Below are positions 20,435-32,200 of a stretch of DNA of 64,000 nucleotides, one piece after another (position 1 is the stretch's first letter; each line of letters starts with the position of its first letter). The notes under the pieces are model-generated. The model ran no database searches, was not told the DNA's origin, and saw only the letters and a program-made list of their open reading frames with translations. Source of the DNA: Rebecca billardiae RCC1528. Taxonomy: Eukaryota; Haptophyta. The stretch is taken from NCBI GenBank assembly GCA_965240325.2, contig OZ251225.1, positions 1,364,001-1,428,000 of the forward strand. The letters run 5' to 3'. Both the position numbers and the translations under genes were made by a program.

Positions 20435-22966
20435 ATGCGTCTAACCGCACTCGTCGCCGCGGCGGCGCTCGTGGCGCGCGCGCGTGCGCACGGGGGCCAC
20501 GCGCACGAGGGCCACGCGCACGGCGATCACGGGCTGGGTGAGCCGCCCGTTGGTCTCCCGGCGCACGCATGCGTGCACGACGCCCTCCACGGCGCACGCG
20601 CCCAGCCGATCGCCATGCGTGCGCAGTCGTACCCGCCGCCGCCGTCGCTCGAGAAGCGCGCCGGCGGACTATCGCCTTCGAAGGGCCTTGCGCCGCTGCG
20701 GATCCACGTGTACGATCGCTTCCTGCAGGACGACGACGGACGCACGTGCCACGCGCAGGGCGAGGCCTTCTCGATCGGCGGCGCGCCCGCGACGGGCCCC
20801 GAGTGCTCGCCGAGCACGACCGAGTACTGCCAGGGGACGTGCAGCTCGCAGTTCGTGCTGACGGCGGAGAAGCAGCGGTTCCTGCGGGAGGATCTGATCC
20901 CCGAGCTCGTCGCCACCGTGCGCACCATGCTCTCCGTCGTGCCCGTCCAGGGCGGGCTGACGCTCGGCGGCGGCCGCTGCGGGTTCTATGGCGGCGTGCG
21001 CGTGCCCGGCAACCTCACCAAGGCGCCGGGCGTGGACGGCGCGGACTTCGTGCTGTTCCTCACGGCGCGGCCGATCTACGGCGACACGATCGCGTACGCC
21101 GGCCACTGCCAGACCGACCAGAACGGCCGCCCCATCGCCGCGCACTTCAACTGGTCGCCGTCGCACTTTGAGTCGCAGATGACCGCTCAGCTCCGCGCGT
21201 ACTATTTGCGGGTCGCGCTGCACGAGCTGACGCACGCGCTCGCCTTCTCGCCGTCGCTGCTGGCGGACTTCCCGCGCGGACCGGACGGCCGGCTCACCTC
21301 GCTCCAGATGATCCCCTCGTGGTACGGCCGGCAGCGCGCCGTCGTGACGCCGCGCGTCGCCGCGGCCGCGCGCGCGCACTTTGACTGCGACGCGCTGCAG
21401 GGCGCGCACCTCGAGGACGGGGGCGGCACGGGCTCGGCGGGCTCGCACTGGGAGAGCCGGCTGTACCGCGACGAGTACATGACCGCGGCGGCGAGCCCCG
21501 GCCCGCGCATCCTCTCCTCGCTCACCCTCGCCCTCTTCGAGGACTCCGGCTGGTACGCGGTCAACGCGTCCGCGGCCGAGCCGCTGCCGTGGGGCTTCCG
21601 CGCGGGGTGCAAGTTTGTTCTCCAGTCGTGCGCGCAGTGGCCGTCGATCGGCACGTCGACGGACGGGCTGGAGCTGCCGCCGTACACGTGCGGCGAGGCG
21701 ACGCCCGACCAGTGCCACTACGACCACCGCGCCAAGGCGTACTGCGAGCTCAAGCACTACGCCGCGCTGCCGGCGCGCGAGCAGTACTTTGCGCGCGACC
21801 CAACCCTCGGCGGCTACTCTGAGATGCTCGACTTCTGCCCCGTGCTGCGCGCGTACTCGAACGGGGACTGCACGGACGAGGCGAACGCGCCGCTGGCGCG
21901 GCGCAAGCCGATGGGCTTCCTCGACACGGACGAGTCCGACGGCGCGCGCCACGCCGCCTTCTTCTCCCCGCTCGAGGTGGACGCGGACCAGTACTGCGCG
22001 CAATGCCGCTGCTTCGAGTCGGACATTGTCGGCCTCACCGACCCGGCGGCGAGCGGGGGGCAGCGCGGGCACGAGCTGCGGCCGGGCTGCTTCCGCATGC
22101 GCTGCGCGAGCGACCGGGCGCTGCAGGTGCGCGTGGGCGACGGCCGCTGGGTCGCCTGCCCCGAGGCGGGCGGCACTGTGCACGTGCACGGGCCGGACGC
22201 GCGCGCGCGGCCGCACGCGCTCAAGTGCCCGCCCGCGGCGCGGCTGTGCGCGCTCCACAAGGCGCGCTGGCCGCGCATCGACGCGGTGTCGCCGACGCGC
22301 GGCCCCGTCTCCGGCGGCACGCGCGTGACGGTCCTCGGCAGCAATCTCAACGCCTCGCTCGACCACCTCGCCGTGTACGTCGGCGACGTGCCCGCGACCG
22401 AGGTCCGCGCGCTCTCGAGCACGCGGCTCGAGTTTGTCACGGGCGCGCGCGCGCACGCGACGGCGCGCGAGACGGTCGACGTGAGCGTGGAGGACGAGCT
22501 CGGCCGCTCGGCGCTGCAGTACGACGCGTTCACCTACCTGCCCGGCTGGCAGCCGTACGCCGAGACGGTGCTCATCGTCCTGCTCGTCGTCGGCCTCACC
22601 ACGTGGGGCGTGCCGCGTGTGGTCGCGCCGCAGATGCGTGCGCACGCGCTCCGGGTGCACTCGAAGCGCCAAGCTGCGCGACGCGCGGCGGCCGCTGGCT
22701 CGCCCGGCCACGGGCTCGAGGCCGGCTTTCGAGACGGCTCTGGTGCGCCTGCCGACGCATTGGCCCCGCGCGACTCCGCGCTGCGCAGCTCGGCTGCCGG
22801 GCCGTCGTCCTCAGCTGCCGAGCCCAGCCGGGCTGCGCAGCCTGCTGAGCCGCAGCGCCGAGCAGAACCGCCACCATCAGAGACACAGCCACATCAGTCA
22901 CCGCGCTCGGCCGCGAGCGCGCCCACCACGACGGCGTGTGCGAGCAACAAGATGGCTATGCATTGA
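20435..22966 (+). CDS. Leishmanolysin-like (peptidase M8) membrane metalloprotease
   Basis: 843 residues, one exon. A signal peptide (MRLTALVAAAALVARARA) precedes a His-rich stretch (HGGHAHEGHAHGDHG) that may bind metal. The peptidase domain carries the zinc motif HELTHALAF (HExxH, about residue 262); the third ligand is probably the His in GSHWESRLYRDEY (about 338). The many paired cysteines are typical of the gp63 family. A Cys-rich region follows, then an IPT/TIG immunoglobulin-like domain (about 612-702; VSPTRGPVSGGTRVTVLGSN). A single membrane span (about 707-728; ETVLIVLLVVGLTTWGV) and a short basic, Ala/Ser-rich cytoplasmic tail end the protein. It is predicted to be a type I surface or secretory-pathway zinc protease acting on extracellular proteins. 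The ATG at 20435 is supported by the signal peptide. Confidence 0.93.
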   Translation: MRLTALVAAAALVARARAHGGHAHEGHAHGDHGLGEPPVGLPAHACVHDALHGARAQPIAMRAQSYPPPPSLEKRAGGLSPSKGLAPLRIHVYDRFLQDDDGRTCHAQGEAFSIGGAPATGPECSPSTTEYCQGTCSSQFVLTAEKQRFLREDLIPELVATVRTMLSVVPVQGGLTLGGGRCGFYGGVRVPGNLTKAPGVDGADFVLFLTARPIYGDTIAYAGHCQTDQNGRPIAAHFNWSPSHFESQMTAQLRAYYLRVALHELTHALAFSPSLLADFPRGPDGRLTSLQMIPSWYGRQRAVVTPRVAAAARAHFDCDALQGAHLEDGGGTGSAGSHWESRLYRDEYMTAAASPGPRILSSLTLALFEDSGWYAVNASAAEPLPWGFRAGCKFVLQSCAQWPSIGTSTDGLELPPYTCGEATPDQCHYDHRAKAYCELKHYAALPAREQYFARDPTLGGYSEMLDFCPVLRAYSNGDCTDEANAPLARRKPMGFLDTDESDGARHAAFFSPLEVDADQYCAQCRCFESDIVGLTDPAASGGQRGHELRPGCFRMRCASDRALQVRVGDGRWVACPEAGGTVHVHGPDARARPHALKCPPAARLCALHKARWPRIDAVSPTRGPVSGGTRVTVLGSNLNASLDHLAVYVGDVPATEVRALSSTRLEFVTGARAHATARETVDVSVEDELGRSALQYDAFTYLPGWQPYAETVLIVLLVVGLTTWGVPRVVAPQMRAHALRVHSKRQAARRAAAAGSPGHGLEAGFRDGSGAPADALAPRDSALRSSAAGPSSSAAEPSRAAQPAEPQRRAEPPPSETQPHQSPRSAASAPTTTACASNKMAMH

Positions 22967-23140
22967 GTCGGAGTCCCGCGAGAGGTACTGGCACTTGCTG
23001 TATCTTTCACGGATGATCAGATCGAACTGTATGTTACTAGCAGTAAGTAGCTTGCTGTACGTACTACTGTACGGTTCGTTCAATCTTGTCCAAGTAGTAC
23101 TGTATCGTGATACACTGGGATACAGTAGTTTACTGTACTA

Positions 23141-23179
23141 AGAATCAGAGACGCACACAGCTCAGGCAGGCGAGATTGA
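23141..23179 (+). repeat. Dispersed ~40-bp repeat, solo copy
   Basis: Contains GAGACGCACACAGCTCAGGC and then AGGCGAGATTGA. Two further copies in inverted orientation bound the element at 43941-44350. Here it stands alone, 43 bp before the BMT5-like start codon, in its leader or promoter. Confidence 0.8.
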
Positions 23180-23221
23180 AGTACCAATGTACCATGCGCC
23201 CCACGATGGCTGCCCGCTGAA

Positions 23222-24010
23222 ATGTCCAAGCGCAAGGCTGCCAAGCGTGAGCGGCTGCGCGCGATTGCAGCCGAGGCGAAGCGGCATCGCTCTGCGCCAC
23301 GCAAGAAGAAGAGAGAGAGCAAACTGCTCGCTCCCCGCGTCCGCTCCGTCCCTGCCCCTGACCCAGGCGTGCCGTACCGCGCGCTTGATGTCACGCTCGT
23401 CGTGGGAGATGGCGACTTCTCGTGGTCACGTGCACTCGCCGAGCTGCGCGGTGCGGCCGGCGATGGCGGCATCGGGCTGACCGCCACATGCTACGATTGT
23501 GAGGATGGGCTCGTGCGCAAGTATGGCGCGCCTGCGGCGGAGAACATCTCAGCGCTGCGTGCAGCGAGCGCGCGCGTGCTCACGGGGATCGACGCGACCC
23601 GCATGCACACAGTCGACGCACTCGCCGATCTGCGCGGCAGATGTCGCTACGTCGTCTTCAACTTCCCGCACGCGGGCGCGGGAATCAAGGACGAGGCTAC
23701 GAACACGAGGCTCCACCGCGAGCTCATCGAGCGCTTCCTGCTCAGCGCGGCGGCGATGCTCGACCACACACTGCCTGACGCCGAGGTGCACGTGACACTC
23801 AAGCGTGGGCGCCCGTACTCCACCTGGAACATCCCAGCGCTCACCACGCCAGCGTTGGCATGCAACCGGTCGTTCGCATTTGATCCCACGGTGTATCCCG
23901 GCTATGTTCATCGCAGAACGCTCGGACCCAGCCCGTTGCGTGCCGAGCCAAACGCGGACGTCTCCAAGGGTGATGGGGCCCTGACGCATGCGTTCCGGCT
24001 CAGGTCGTAA
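23222..24010 (+). CDS. BMT5-like rRNA uridine-N3 methyltransferase (DUF2431)
   Basis: 262 residues, one exon, ATG at 23222. A basic Lys/Arg-rich N-terminus (SKRKAAKRERLR) probably serves nucleolar targeting. The DUF2431 Rossmann methyltransferase domain begins LVVGDGDFSWSRAL (about residue 59), the AdoMet-binding loop typical of yeast Bmt5. The second family signature is VVFNFPHAGAGIKDE (about 145), followed by HVTLKRGRPYSTWNI. Yeast Bmt5 makes m3U in 25S rRNA; the same job in ribosome biogenesis is likely here. The length is somewhat shorter than the yeast enzyme but spans the whole domain. Confidence 0.9.
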   Translation: MSKRKAAKRERLRAIAAEAKRHRSAPRKKKRESKLLAPRVRSVPAPDPGVPYRALDVTLVVGDGDFSWSRALAELRGAAGDGGIGLTATCYDCEDGLVRKYGAPAAENISALRAASARVLTGIDATRMHTVDALADLRGRCRYVVFNFPHAGAGIKDEATNTRLHRELIERFLLSAAAMLDHTLPDAEVHVTLKRGRPYSTWNIPALTTPALACNRSFAFDPTVYPGYVHRRTLGPSPLRAEPNADVSKGDGALTHAFRLRS

Positions 24011-25894
<1,884 letters not shown>

Positions 25895-26101
25895 ATGTTT
25901 ATGAATCGTCTCCTCGTCCGGGAGGCCTCTTTAAAGAAGGAGGGAGACGGCGCGGGAGGTCATTTGATGTTTGAGAGTCATGATCAGCCTGATATGGGTG
26001 CGTGGGAGTTCGGTTTCTTATGTGCTGGCATGCAGTTGGCTCCGGCAATAAGCGCAATGAACTATAAGACGCTCATCAAGCCTTATTTTCTGACCTCATG
26101 A
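25895..26101 (+). CDS. Small hypothetical ORF in low-GC island, weak
   Basis: 68 residues from an ATG (starts MFMNRLLVREASLKK, ends KTLIKPYFLTS). Its balanced base composition and mixed codon endings differ sharply from neighbouring genes, whose third positions are almost all G/C. No family is recognised. It could be a fragment of transferred or organelle DNA, a leader exon or chance. Confidence 0.2.
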   Translation: MFMNRLLVREASLKKEGDGAGGHLMFESHDQPDMGAWEFGFLCAGMQLAPAISAMNYKTLIKPYFLTS

Positions 26102-26274
26102 TTGCATCGGAGGTTGGTTTTCGCAACCTTCCAACTGGCGAGAGCAAGGCCGAGATACCTTAGTAGGAGGGCCTTGATTAGTAGCGTTCCCAACCCTTGG
26201 CGACGGAGATTCCCATCACAGCCATTTTGGAGAGTGCGGTTGCGCGCGCACCGCGCTCTTTGCGAAGTCACCGG

Positions 26275-29200
26275 ATGGGCGCGATGCGCTCCAGACGGCG
26301 GGCCTCGGTGGCGCTGCGCGCGGCGGCGCTGCTCGCGTCGCTCCTCGGCGCCGCGGGCGGCAACGTCACCTGCCCGGTGCCTGCTGCGTGCGAGGCGGGC
26401 AACTTCGCCCCCGCGGGCAGCGACCGCTGCGAGCCATGCCCGTCGGGCCACGTCAGCGCCGCGGGCGCCGAGCAGTGCTCGCCGTGCCCGCCCGGCTCGT
26501 ATGCGGCGAGCGGGCTCGTGTGCATCCCGTGCGACACGGGGACGTATCAGGCGGCATGGGCACAGAGCGCGTGCCGGGCATGCCCCGAGCGGTCCGAGCA
26601 TCGCCTCCAGCTGAGCGATGGCTCGTACGACAACGACGGCGCGACGGGCGCGACCTCCATCGACGCGTGCGTGTGCGTGGACGGCTACGTGAAGGTGGCG
26701 GCGGGCGACGCGTGGTCGTGCGAGCGCTGCCGCGAGGGGATGGTGTGCACAGCCGCCGGCGTCGAGCTCGCGAGCGTCCCGGTGCGCCCGGGCTACTGGC
26801 GCGCGTCTGCGCGCAGCTCGGACGTCCGAGCGTGCCCCCGCGCCGAGGACTGCTCCGGCGGCCGATCCGGCGCCTACTGCGCGGAAGGGGCCGGCGGCCC
26901 GCTGTGCGCCACGTGCGACAGCGGGTGGACGCGCTCGCCGAGCGGCGCGTGCGTGCCGTGCGCCTCGGTCTCGCGCTACTTCGCCGGCTCGCTCGTCGCG
27001 GCCGCGCTGCTGCTCGTCGCCGGCACGCTGATCGGCGTCCGCCTCCTCTCGGACAGCGCCATCGCCGGGCGGATCGAGCGCGCGGCGCAGCAGCTGCTGT
27101 GGCTGCGCGCCGGGCTGTACCGCGCGAGCGTGCACTTCCGAAGCCTGTACGCCTTCGTGCAGGTCGTCGCCGCGCTCGACCTCACCACCGACCTGCTCGC
27201 GGCGTACCCGTTTGCGGCGGCGCTCTTCCGCTCGCTGCGGCTCGTCAACCTCGACCTGCTCGAGGTGTTCAGCGCGGGGTGCGCGGAGGTGGGCCTGCGC
27301 GCGCGGTTCGTCGCGCTGTGCCTGCTCCCCGCCGCCGCGCTCGTGCCCACCGCCGCCTACCTCGTCGTCGAGGCGCTGCTCGCCAAGCGGCGCGCGCTCC
27401 GGCTGAGCCGCGACAGCAGCAACAACGCCGCAGACCGGCGCAAGGCGCGCCGCTCGCGCCGCTCGCTCGCATCGGCGGGCCTGCTGCTGGCGCGCACGAT
27501 GCTGTACTGCGCGTACGCCGTGGTGCCCTCGATCATGGGCATGGCGTTCCGCTCCTTCGACTGCGTCGTCGTCGACACCTCCGCGCCCGATCCCACCGCC
27601 GTGCAGTACCTGCGGCACGAGCTCGGCGTGCCGTGCGCGACGACGCAGTCAAGCGCGTGGCTGTTGATGCTCGGGGGCGCGATCGTCGTGTACGGCTTCC
27701 TCGTGCCTGCGGCGCTGGCGCGCGCGCTCGCGCCGCGCTCTGGCGTCGGCCTCACCCTGCTCTCCCTCGGGTACAAGCCCACCTTCGTCTGGTTCGAGGT
27801 GGCGGAGACGGTGCGCAAGGGACTCATCGTCGGGCTGTCTGTCGTCGCGCGCACGCGCGCGGTCGGCCCGTTCGCCGAGACGGGGCTGGCCGCGGGGCGC
27901 GAGACGCAGCTGCTCTTCGCGTTCACCGTGCAGGCGGTGCACACGTTCCTCTTCTCCCAGGTCTCGCCGCTCAACTCGCCCGAGGCGATGGCCGTCGCGA
28001 CGGGCGTGCACACGGTCCTCTCCCTGCTGCTCGTGCTGCTAGCGCTGCTCGCGGCCGCGGGCAGCGTGGGCGGCGCCGCCGCCGGCTCCGGCGCGGTGGC
28101 GGCGGGCGTGCGCGCGATCGCGCGCGCGCGCACGCTGAACGCGTTCGGCGTGGCGCTCACCGCGGGCGCGTGCGTCGCCGCGTACGCCCTCGTCATGCAG
28201 CGCGCCGCCGTCGAGGCCGCGCGCGCGAAGAAGGAGCCGCTCATCATGATCACCGACCCGGGCGAGGACCTGGACGCCGAGATGGCGCTGCTGCTGGCCA
28301 AGTGGATGCAGGAGGAGGGGCTGATCGACCTGAAGGCGGTGATCGCGAACCTGCACCCCGCGCGCACGCGCGCGCGCCTCGTGCGCGGCGTGCTCGACGC
28401 GCTCCGCCTGCAGCACGTCCCGGTCGGCGTCGGCACCGACGGCGGCACGACCGCGACTGCCGACACTTTCTCCGAAAGTGCCTCCCACTTCATCTGCCCG
28501 CCCAACTCGGCGCGCGCGGCGGCGCTCGAGCCGGCGCGCGCGCTGCTGCACCGCACGCTGAGCGCGGCGCGCGACCGCTCGGTCACGCTGCTCTGCATCT
28601 CCTCGCTCAAGGACGCGGCGCTCTTCCTGCGCGACAACGGCGAGCTGTGCGCGGCCAAGCTCAAGCGAGTAGTTGTGATGGGCGGCGTCGACGCGGACTG
28701 GTACAGCGCCGCCGAGGCGTCCGCGGCGTGGCTGCGGCCGGACAACGCGCGGAACCACCGGTTCGACGTGGGCGCCGCGCACTACTTCTACTCCGCCTGC
28801 CAGCACGCCGGCATCCCGATGACCATCGTCACGCGCCACGCGGCGTGCGCGGCGCCCGTGCCGCGCGAGACGTACGATTTCCTCGCGCAGTCGGGCAGCC
28901 CGATCGGCTGGCGGCTGCGCAAGGCGCAGCGCGACTCGATCGAGCTGCTGTGGCGGCGCGCGTGCGCGCCGCCCGCATCGGCGCTCCGCGGCGACCTCCC
29001 CGAGCGCTGCTCGCGCGAGTGGTTCATCAACACCTTCTGCGTCGGCGACGTGGGCGAGCGCAACGGCGACGACACGATCTGGGACCTGATCGCGTCCTTC
29101 CAGCTGTACGACTCGACCGCGCTCGTCGCGGCGGTGCCCGCGCTGTCCAACTACCTGCTCACGCCGACGGCGGTGCGCGTCGCGGGCGTGGAGCACCACC

Positions 29201-32200
29201 TCGTCGGCGAGAGCGCGGACGAGCCCGGCGTGCGCTCGGCGCGCGACCTCTCGTCCTTCATGCTGACGGCGATCGCGGACGCTATCGGCGTGCAGTCGGC
29301 GTCCGAGGCGACGTCGCACGTGATCGTCGTGCTGCTCGACTCGCCGACGGTCTCGGCGGTGCCCGCGCTGCTGCTGCTGCGCGCGCTGCTCGACCTCAAC
29401 CTGCTGCAGTGCGACTCGCTCCTCCTCGTGCGCGCGCGCGACGGCGGCCTCGCGCCGAGCACCGCCGCCGCGCGCTGCGCCGAGCAGCTCGGCCTGACCG
29501 CCCTCACAGAGATGGTGGTCGTCGACGACGACTCGAGCTTCGTCGGCTCGAACATCCGCACGTCGGCGGTGTTCTCCTCGTCGATCCGCACGCGCGTGGA
29601 CAACGGCGCGCCGCGCGACCGGGCGCTCGACGCGGTCGACGCCCTCGCCGCCGTGTACGACTCCGTCGGCGTGCGCGCCCGGCTCGTGCTCGGCGGCGGC
29701 ATCCCGATGTCGCTCGCGCGGTTCTCTCGCGAGGAGGCGCTGCTGTTCCGCGAGAAGACGGAGTCGATCGTCGCGCTGGGCGAGGTGGTGAGCGGCTCCT
29801 GGGAGTCGTTCGCCCGCAGCAAGGCCGGCGCAGACGCGACCGGCCGCGCCTACGCCGGCCGGCGCATGCGGCAGCGGTTCCACGGCGGCTTCAGCAGCTC
29901 GCTGCCAGAGGGCGACGACAGCGCCACCTCGAGGCACGGCTCCAAGGAGGGCGCCGACTCGGCCGACGAGTCCGGCGACGAGAAGGGGGGCGGCGAGGGC
30001 CCGCCGCCGCTCTTCCCGATCCTGCCGGCGGCCGCGGCCGAGGACGACCTCGAGCGCGGGCCCGCCGCCGCGCCCACGCCGCCCGACTCGCCGCCGTTCG
30101 GCCTGGGCGACGTGCGAGGCCGGCTGCTGTGGCGGATGCGCGGCGGCACGCCGCCCGGCGTCTCGCGCGCGGAGGCGAAGGTCGCGCCGTGGAACGGCGC
30201 GGGCGGGGTTGGCGAGCGCGGCGCGCGGCTGAGCTTCCCAGGCGCCTCGCCGACTAGGCCCACCAAGCCCGCCGCCGCCGCCGACGGCGCCGACCAGCTG
30301 CGGCCGCGGCTGCGGCAGCCGCGCACGCTCGGCGCGACCGAGGCGATGGAGCAGGCGGCGGACGCGCTCACCAGCCAGTGCATGCAGTTTGGCGTGCCGA
30401 TGCGGCTGGTGACGCAGGACGCGGCGGACGCGTGCGCGCTGCCCGCCGCGCTGTTCGACGAGCTCGCCACCCACGCCGGCGAGCTCGGCGCCCTCTCGCG
30501 CAAGGCGGTGCGCGGCGCGGCCACCGCGCTGTGGCGCGCGGCGCAGTGCGCGCCCTCCGACCCAGCGCGCGGCAAGCTCCCGGCCGAGTGCGACGCCGAC
30601 TGGTTCGAGCAGACGTACTGCGCGGGCGCGCGGGCCGACGCGGCGGAGGACGTGTGGCGCCTCGCCTCGACGATCCCGTTCCCCGCCGGCGCGACGCTCG
30701 TCAGCGCGTGCACCAAGCTCGGCACCCACTACCTGCGCGAGGCGGCGACTGTCGTCGTCAAGGCGGCGCGGCACACAACTGTCGAGCCGACCGACGTGGC
30801 CGCGCCGCCCACGCACCGCGTGTTCGTCGCGGAGATGCTGGCCAAGGCGGCGATGCACGACCTGTCGCACTTCGGCGCGGCGCCCGCCGAGACGTCGGGC
30901 CGCGCGCCCGCCGACGATGGCGCGCCGGCTGAGGAGCCGTTGGCCGACGCCGGCGGTGCGGAGCGCGCGGACGGCGCTCGCTCGCGCGTGAGCCCAAAGG
31001 TCAGCCGGCCGGGCACGCCGCCGCAGCCGAGCGCGAGCGACGCGGGCACGCCGGCGCAGCCGAGCGCGAGCGACGCGGCGTGGGACGCGGGCGCTCGCGG
31101 CGTCGGCGCCGTCGCGGGCCGGAGGCGCCGCGCGCTCCCTCCCTCGCTCACGTTCACAGTCGAGGGCCTCGGCCCCATCCGCGTGAGTGACGCGCTGCCG
31201 GACTTCCTGACCGGCGCGCGCTCGGCGGCGGGCTCGTCACGAACGGGCTGGCGCGGCGCGCTGCCTCTCGTCTTCTCCCCGGCGGGCCTCACCATGGGGC
31301 TCGGCACGCCGGCGCGGCGCGGCGAGCTTGCCAACATCGGCGCCGCCGACACGCCGCCGCGGCCCGCGCGGCGCAGCGCCCGCGTGAGCATGCGCATGAG
31401 CACCGCTGAGATGACTGGCGGCGGGCGCAGCAGCACCGCGGACGCGCAGGCCGACACGTCGCGGGGCGGCACGCGGCGCGGCGGCTCGAGCGGCCGCCAG
31501 AAGATCGAGATGCGCGACGTCGAGCTCGTCGAGTCCTCGCGCGAGAGATTCGAGCGCGTGCGCGCGGCGGCGCATGCCAACTCCGCGCCGCCGCGCGACG
31601 CAAAGCGCGAGCGTGCGGGCGAGTCGCGCGTCGTCGCCATCGACGGGTACGTGCGCATGGAGAAGCTGAGCACAATGTCGCGCCGCTCGCGGCCGGCGCG
31701 CGACGTCGGCTGCCGTGGCCCGGAGGAGGGCGGCGCGGCCGAGGGCGCGGCGGACGAGGGCTCCGCTCCCACGCCCGCGCTCGGCGGCAGCGCGAGCGGC
31801 AGCGCGGGCACCACGCCCGACGTTGGGCAGCGCTTCATGCGAGGCCGGCTGCGTCTCATGTCCTCGGCCGCGGGCGATCTGAAGGCGTCGCCGCACACGC
31901 GCTCACGCTTCGCGGGCGACAAGCGCGGCTCGCCGCTCACGCTTCCCCGACAGCAAGACAGGCCCTCGCCGCAGACGGGCGCCAGGCAGAAGGACGCGCA
32001 CTCGTCGCTGACGCGCTCTCGGCTGGGCTCGATGGCCGTGCTGCCCTTCTCCGGCGGGGGCAGCGCCGGTGCCGGTACCGGCGGTACCGCTGCTGCCGGT
32101 GACGGCGCGGCGGAGGCCGGCGCCTCGAGCATGTCGACCCCCGCCTCCAGCTTCGGCGGCAGGCCGCGCGCCGAGTTGAGCGGCGCCGCGTCCGTGGCGA

